Source: Streptomyces sp. PTY087I2 (lineage in GTDB: Bacteria > Actinomycetota > Actinomycetes > Streptomycetales > Streptomycetaceae). From it: a stretch of 33,526 nt of DNA. Shown here in pieces: positions 29,415 through 33,526 of the stretch. The stretch's first letter is position 1; every line of letters begins with the position of its first letter. The DNA lies in assembly GCF_001687325.1 (NCBI RefSeq), contig NZ_LZRD01000048.1, positions 1 through 33,526 of the forward strand. The letters run 5' to 3'. The translations under genes and the position numbers were made by a program. The notes under the pieces were generated by a model that worked only from the letters and a program-made list of their open reading frames with translations, searched no databases and was not told where the DNA came from.

Positions 29415-30650
29415 ATGCGGAAGATACTCATAGTCGGAGCCGGTCAGTCCGGGCTCCAGCTGGCCCTGGGGCTACAGTCCAGAGGCTACGAAGTCACCCT
29501 GATGTCCAACCGCACCGCCGACGAGATCCGCTCCGGCCGGGTCATGTCGACGCAGTGCATGTTCCACACCGCGCTCCAGCACGAGCGGGACTACCAGCTG
29601 AACTTCTGGGAGTCCCAGGCCCCGAAGATCGAGGGACTCGGCGTCTCCGTCGCCGCCCCCGACTCCTCCCGCGCCGTCGACTGGGTGGGCAAGCTGGACG
29701 GGTACGCCCAGTCCGTCGACCAGCGCGTGAAGATGGCCGGCTGGATGGAGACCTTCGCCCAGCGCGGCGGACAGCTCGTCATCCATGGGGCGGCCGTCTC
29801 CGACCTGGACTACTTCTCCCGCACCTACGACCTGGTGATGGTCTCGGCCGGCAAGGGCGAGCTGGTCTCCATGTTCGGCCGGGACGCGGCCCGTTCGCCG
29901 TTCGACGCCCCGCAGCGCGCGCTGGCCGTCTCGTACGTCCACGGCATGGGCCCGCGCCCGGAGCACCCGGAGTTCGACGCGGTCCGCTGCAACCTGGTGC
30001 CGGGCGTCGGCGAGCTGTTCGTCATGCCGACGCTCACCACGTCCGGCCGCGCCGACATCCTCTTCTGGGAGGGCATCCCGGGCGGACCGCTCGACGCCTT
30101 CCAGGGCATCAAGGACCCCTCCGAACACCTGGCGAAGACGCTGGAGCTGATGGAGCGGTTCACGCCGTGGGAGTACGCCCGCGCCACCAAGGTCGAGCTG
30201 ACCGACGCCAACGGCACCCTCGCCGGCCGCTACGCCCCCACGGTCCGCAAGCCGATCGGGCGGCTGCCCGGCGGCGGCCTGGTCCTCGGCGTCGCGGACG
30301 TCGTCGTGGCCAACGACCCGATCACCGGCCAGGGTTCCAACTCGGCGTCCAAGTGTGCGAACGCGTACCTGGACGCGATCGTCGAGCACGGCGAGAAGGA
30401 GTTCGACGGGGCGTGGATGCAGTCCACGTTCGACCGTTACTGGGAGACCGCGCAGCACGTCACCAAGTGGACCAACGCGATGCTCGGCGCTCCGCCGGAG
30501 CACGTCCTGAACCTGATCGGCGCCGCCGGCCAGCTCCAGCCGGTCGCGAACCGCTTCGCCAACGGGTTCAACAACCCGGCGGACTTCGAGAACTTCTTCT
30601 ACGAGCCCGAGAAGACGAACGCGTACCTGGCCTCGGTCGCCGGGGCCTAG
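29415..30650 (+). CDS. styrene/indole monooxygenase-family FAD protein (StyA-like)
   Basis: A 411-aa flavoprotein. The N-terminal dinucleotide-binding motif is ILIVGAGQSGLQLALGL, and typical StyA sequences follow (VMSTQCMFHTALQHERD, WESQAPKIEGLGV, LFWEGIPGGPLDAF, DVVVANDPITGQGSNSASKCA). Styrene monooxygenase oxygenase components epoxidise vinyl aromatics or oxidise indole using reduced FAD from a separate reductase; no reductase gene is present here. GGAGAG five bases before the ATG sets the start. Conservon operons often end with an oxidoreductase such as a P450, so this may be the output enzyme. The natural substrate is unknown. Confidence 0.85.
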   Translation: MRKILIVGAGQSGLQLALGLQSRGYEVTLMSNRTADEIRSGRVMSTQCMFHTALQHERDYQLNFWESQAPKIEGLGVSVAAPDSSRAVDWVGKLDGYAQSVDQRVKMAGWMETFAQRGGQLVIHGAAVSDLDYFSRTYDLVMVSAGKGELVSMFGRDAARSPFDAPQRALAVSYVHGMGPRPEHPEFDAVRCNLVPGVGELFVMPTLTTSGRADILFWEGIPGGPLDAFQGIKDPSEHLAKTLELMERFTPWEYARATKVELTDANGTLAGRYAPTVRKPIGRLPGGGLVLGVADVVVANDPITGQGSNSASKCANAYLDAIVEHGEKEFDGAWMQSTFDRYWETAQHVTKWTNAMLGAPPEHVLNLIGAAGQLQPVANRFANGFNNPADFENFFYEPEKTNAYLASVAGA

Positions 30651-30679
30651 GGCCTGTCGTCGCGCCCCGATCACCGCTT

Positions 30680-30714
30680 CGGCGGCCGGACCCGCACCGC
30701 CGGTCCGGCCGCCG
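30680..30714. terminator. bidirectional terminator between the monooxygenase and NlpC/P60 genes
   Basis: CGGCGGCCGGACC (30680-30692) and GGTCCGGCCGCCG (30702-30714) form a perfect 13-bp stem with a 9-nt loop between two convergent genes. Confidence 0.75.
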
Positions 30715-30724
30715 AGGTGTGTGC

Positions 30725-31990
30725 CTAGGGAGTGTCGGGCGCGGCGTCCGTGCTGTACCCCGTGTCCGCGCCGTCGCGGGCGCCCTCGGGCAGTTCCGGG
30801 CGGGTGTACGTGGACAGCGGGTCGCCGCCGGGGTCGGGGCGTACGGCTCCCAGCAGCGGGTTCGACGCCAGCGGGGACACCTTGACCTTCGCGCCGGGGC
30901 GGGGCGCCTGCACCACCAGGCCGTCGCCGATGTACAGCGCCACATGGGTCGCCTTCGGGAAGTAGATCGCCAGGTCGCCGGGGCGCAGCGCGGACACCGG
31001 AACCCTCGGCAGCTGCTTCCACTGCTCCTGCGAGGTGCGCGGGATCGCCCGCCCCGCCGCCGACCAGGCCTGGGACGTGAGCCCGGAGCAGTCGAAGGAG
31101 TCGGGGCCCTCGGCGCCCCACACGTACGGCTTGCCGATCTGCCGGACCGCGTACGCCACCGCGTCGCCGCCCTGCCGGGTGGGCGGCCGGGTGGAGCTGA
31201 GCGCGCCGGAGGCCACCAGCTCCCGCTGGGCCTTGTCGACCCCCTGCTGTTCGAGGCCGGCGAGCTGGGCGATCTGCTCCTCGGAGAGGGTGGCCAGCAG
31301 CCCCTCGACCTCCCTGAGCTTGCCGCGTACGGCATCGCGCTGCTTCTTCTGCCGCGCGGCGAGCTTCTTCTGCTGGTCCAGCGCCTTGCGGGAGGCGGCG
31401 GCCAGCCGGTCGGCCCGCCGGGCGGAGTCGGTGAGCCGGTCCACCGTCGCCGCGCGGTTCGCCGCGAGCCGCCCCACGACATGGCTCTGGTCCAGGGCCC
31501 GCAACGGGTCGCGGGCCAGCAGCAGTTGAAGGTACGCGGAGAATTCGGTACGCCCCTGGTACTGCTCCCGGGCCAGCCGCCCGGCGTCCCCGCGGCTGAC
31601 CTCCAGGGCGGATCGCGCCTTCGCCAGGTCCGCGTTCACCTTCTTCAGCTGGGCGGTGCGCTGCTTCAGCTTCTCGGCGGTGGCGTTGTAGGTCTCGGTC
31701 GCCTCCTCCGCCGCCTGGTAGCGGGTTTGCAGTTCGCGCAGCAGGGTGACGACGCTGCTGGGCGCTTCGGGGGCGGCGAGGGCGGTCTCGGCGTCGACCT
31801 CCGCCGCGTCCGTGTCCGTATCCGCCGTGTCCGTGTCAGGGTCCGCCGTGTCCGTGTCCGTCGGGTCCGTCGCGTTGGTTTCCTGGGACGGTACGGGGCC
31901 CGGCTCGGCCGAAGCGACGGTGGCGGGCGAGACCATGAGCGCCGTGGTCAGCACGGTCGTGCAGACCACGCGCAGGAGCCTGCCTGACAC
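30725..31990 (-). CDS. secreted NlpC/P60 peptidoglycan hydrolase
   Basis: A 421-aa exported enzyme expected to cut peptide stems of peptidoglycan. The signal peptide ends ATVASA (about residue 28). An Asp/Thr-rich stretch follows, then a long coiled coil (about 75-270; VVTLLRELQTRYQAAEEATETYNATAEKL, KKLAARQKKQRDAVRGKLREV) and the NlpC/P60 domain with C301 (DSFDCSGL) and H349 (ATHVALYIGDG). Coiled-coil NlpC/P60 proteins are often held inactive until partnered. The GTG at 31990 is set by GGAGGTGAT directly upstream. A sigma-70-like promoter lies about 60 bp upstream; I see no c-di-AMP riboswitch in the short leader. Confidence 0.88.
   Translation of the reverse strand: MSGRLLRVVCTTVLTTALMVSPATVASAEPGPVPSQETNATDPTDTDTADPDTDTADTDTDAAEVDAETALAAPEAPSSVVTLLRELQTRYQAAEEATETYNATAEKLKQRTAQLKKVNADLAKARSALEVSRGDAGRLAREQYQGRTEFSAYLQLLLARDPLRALDQSHVVGRLAANRAATVDRLTDSARRADRLAAASRKALDQQKKLAARQKKQRDAVRGKLREVEGLLATLSEEQIAQLAGLEQQGVDKAQRELVASGALSSTRPPTRQGGDAVAYAVRQIGKPYVWGAEGPDSFDCSGLTSQAWSAAGRAIPRTSQEQWKQLPRVPVSALRPGDLAIYFPKATHVALYIGDGLVVQAPRPGAKVKVSPLASNPLLGAVRPDPGGDPLSTYTRPELPEGARDGADTGYSTDAAPDTP
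31821..31858. repeat. in-gene tandem repeat, 21-bp period
   Basis: TCCGCCGTGTCCGTGTC occurs at 31821-31837 and again at 31842-31858, encoding the Asp/Thr-rich linker after the signal peptide. Its period is a multiple of three, so length changes keep the frame. Confidence 0.6.
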
Positions 31991-32048
31991 GACATCACCT
32001 CCGTGACACGGACACGGCCCGGCAGCGGACCCGTCCATAAGTGAGCGA

Positions 32049-32077
32049 ATCCTATTAATCCGGTCACTCGGTGTCGG
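32049..32077 (-). promoter_or_regulatory. sigma-70-like promoter for the NlpC/P60 gene
   Basis: On the leftward strand CCGACA is followed after 17 bp by TAGGAT, a good Streptomyces housekeeping -10. It lies about 60 bp before the GTG start codon in an AT-rich patch. Confidence 0.5.
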
Positions 32078-32100
32078 GTGATGCAAGCACCGCGCGGCGT

Positions 32101-32126
32101 GCCGTCCGGGGCGTCCCCCGGACGGC
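32101..32126 (-). terminator. terminator of the PQQ-propeller gene
   Basis: GCCGTCCGGGG and CCCCGGACGGC form a perfect 11-bp stem with a 4-nt loop, 18 bp after the stop codon at 32144. Confidence 0.7.
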
Positions 32127-32143
32127 GGCGGTGATGGGCCCTC

Positions 32144-33526
32144 TCAGGCCACCGGGAAGGCGTAGAAGGACCGGTCCCGCTGGACGACGACGGTCTTGCC
32201 GAACGCGAGCGTCCGGTACGACGCGCGGACCGTCTCGCCCTTCGGGTCGGCCGACCCGATGTCCTGGAACTTCCACAGCCGCTCGCCGTCGGCCGCCGAG
32301 AACGCCGTGACCTGGATGGCGTCGGCGGCGATCAGGGTCTTCTCGCTGCTGCTCAGGGTGAGCGAGGGGGAGGGGCCGATGCCCGGCACCTCGGTGGAGC
32401 GCCGCCACACGAGCCGGCCGCTCTCCCGCTCCACCGCGCCGACCAGCCGGCTGCGTTCGGTGGTGTGGATCAGGGGTCCGGCGACCAGCGGGGTGCCGAA
32501 CCAGGAATCGTCACTGCCCTCGACGCGCCACAGCGGCTTCGCCGTGTCCGCCTCGAACGCCTGGAGGTCCTGGCCGACCGCCGTGTACAGCGTGCCGTCC
32601 TCGTCGCCCGTGGTGGCGGCCTCCAGGGAGGCGGCACCGTACTGCTGGGTCCACAGCAGCTTGCCGGTCTTCTGGTCGAACGAGCGGACCGAGCCCTTCC
32701 CCTTGGCCTTCTTGACGTCGGCCGCCGTCAGGGTGCTCGCGTCCTGCCGTACGAGGATGTCGGCGGAGCGCTCCGCGACCACCCGGTAGCCGGGGGCGCC
32801 GGGGGCGCGGCCCGCGGGGACGGAGGTGCGCCACAGCTCCTTGCGCTGCACGATGTCGTACGCGAAGAAGTAGGCCTCGACGACCTCCTTGTCCTTCTCC
32901 TTCTTCTTGCCCTTCTTCGGCTTCGGGGCTTTCACGGTGACCGTGTGCGCCCCGGTGAACCAGATGACCGGCCCGGAACTCCCGGCCAGCCGCCCGACGG
33001 TGAGCCCCGGCAGGTCGTCGAAGGCCTCGGTGTAGCGCGCGCGGTGCACGACCTTGCCGTCCTTCGGCGACAGCCACAGGAACTCCGTCGGGCTCGCCAC
33101 GAAGACCAGATCGGCGCCCGCCGCCAGCGCGGCCTGCCCCTTCGCCCCGTCGGCGCGCTGCCAGAGCCGCTTGCCGGTGCGCAGGTCGATGGCGCTGGCC
33201 TGGCTCTCGCTGGTCACGACGAGCAGTTTGTCCTGCCAGAGGGCGGTGGTGAGCGGGGACGACTCGGAGGCCGGGTGCGCGTAGATCCAGCGCGGCTCGG
33301 GGGCCTGTCCGGGGAGCGTCGGGCGGGGCTTCGGCGCGGGCTTGTCGTCGGTCGCCGCCGCGGTGTCCCCGGACCCGAGCGCGGCGACCGAGCCGCCGCC
33401 CACGATGAGCCCGCCGACGGCCGCCGCCGCGATGGTCAACAGGGTCCGGCGGCTCGCGGCGGGGTCGGGCGCGGGCGCCGGTGCGGGCGGCAGCGGCAAC
33501 GACACCATCGGGCCTTGCCCGGGACC
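32144..33526 (-). CDS. PQQ-like beta-propeller protein, membrane-anchored, 5' end outside window
   Basis: At least 460 codons. An Ala/Pro-rich start is followed by a transmembrane or twin-arginine-like segment (SRRTLLTIAAAAVGGLIVGGGSVAAL) and then propeller repeats with the PQQ-enzyme-type pattern (DLRTGKRLWQ, SFDQKTGKLLWTQQYG, AFEADTAKPLWRVEG, AVERESGRLVWRR, AFSAADGERLWKF). A lysine-rich loop (PKPKKGKKKEKDK) interrupts one blade. An ATG at 33508 has no ribosome binding site and the frame stays open to the window edge (GPGQGPM), so the true start is probably beyond it; related Streptomyces proteins have Pro/Gly-rich cytoplasmic leaders or kinase domains there. Function unknown, perhaps an extracytoplasmic scaffold. 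Confidence 0.8.
   Translation of the reverse strand, partial: GPGQGPMVSLPLPPAPAPAPDPAASRRTLLTIAAAAVGGLIVGGGSVAALGSGDTAAATDDKPAPKPRPTLPGQAPEPRWIYAHPASESSPLTTALWQDKLLVVTSESQASAIDLRTGKRLWQRADGAKGQAALAAGADLVFVASPTEFLWLSPKDGKVVHRARYTEAFDDLPGLTVGRLAGSSGPVIWFTGAHTVTVKAPKPKKGKKKEKDKEVVEAYFFAYDIVQRKELWRTSVPAGRAPGAPGYRVVAERSADILVRQDASTLTAADVKKAKGKGSVRSFDQKTGKLLWTQQYGAASLEAATTGDEDGTLYTAVGQDLQAFEADTAKPLWRVEGSDDSWFGTPLVAGPLIHTTERSRLVGAVERESGRLVWRRSTEVPGIGPSPSLTLSSSEKTLIAADAIQVTAFSAADGERLWKFQDIGSADPKGETVRASYRTLAFGKTVVVQRDRSFYAFPVA

Noticed and set aside
29351..31987. 878-codon rightward frame over the monooxygenase and NlpC/P60 genes
   Set aside because: It is out of frame with StyA-like sequence and antisense to the NlpC/P60 gene, with arginine/glycine-rich nonsense composition.
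31991..32143. c-di-AMP (ydaO-type) riboswitch before the NlpC/P60 gene
   Set aside because: The leader from the likely promoter is only about 50 nt, too short for this riboswitch, and lacks its conserved segments.
1..33526. CRISPR arrays, tRNA or rRNA genes
   Set aside because: No regularly spaced direct repeats with unique spacers and no tRNA-like cloverleaf were seen. The serine element uses a protein-coding attB rather than a tRNA gene.

Overview
The window is a very GC-rich stretch of actinobacterial chromosome and almost certainly Streptomyces. The evidence is a conservon (cvnA-D), an actinobacterial kgd, a lon gene with an HspR-type operator, and strong GC bias at third codon positions. 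The chromosomal backbone, left to right, is: the start of kgd (2-oxoglutarate decarboxylase/dehydrogenase); a histidine kinase/response regulator pair; a spermidine-synthase-like methyltransferase; lon; a lipoprotein polysaccharide deacetylase with a divergent MarR regulator; a PP2C-like phosphatase; cvnA-B-C-D followed by a styrene-monooxygenase-like flavoprotein; a secreted NlpC/P60 hydrolase; and a PQQ-propeller protein running off the right edge.

Two unrelated mobile elements sit on lon. The first (about 3537-8762) is a compact Tn7-like transposon. It holds only four translationally coupled genes (tnsA, tnsB, tnsC/tniB, tniQ), all leftward, and no cargo. Its tnsA-side end lies about 100 bp upstream of the lon start codon, next to an HspR (HAIR) operator.

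The second element (9983-20389, 10,407 bp) splits lon exactly inside its Walker A codons. The truncated N half (8865-9989) stops two codons into the element, and the C half resumes at 20390. Joining the halves restores an 806-codon lon in frame. The integrase is a phiC31-family large serine recombinase, and the reconstructed attP has the same arm sequences, the same core and the same spacing as phiC31 attP as I remember it.

Inside the second element there are: (i) an HTH-TPR regulator divergent from an operon of small proteins, a 32-aa short hydrophobic peptide and a radical SAM/SPASM enzyme, which resembles the Rgg/SHP/radical-SAM layout; (ii) a leftward operon of two unrecognised proteins and an HNH nuclease, preceded by a strong intrinsic terminator only about 20 bp before the first start codon; (iii) four small proteins built from zinc-ribbon-like modules; (iv) four copies of a 22-bp palindrome near three leftward units and at the convergent end of the HTH-TPR gene; (v) three repeats resembling one arm of the att site. 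I see no conjugation, replication, capsid or terminase genes, so this is neither a typical AICE nor a complete prophage. A satellite-like integrative element fits better.

In the circular form the peptide/radical-SAM operon would read through attP into the integrase gene. Integration breaks that link and inactivates lon; excision would restore both. Peptide-level control of an element that toggles a host protease is an inference from layout and is the most interesting possibility in the window.
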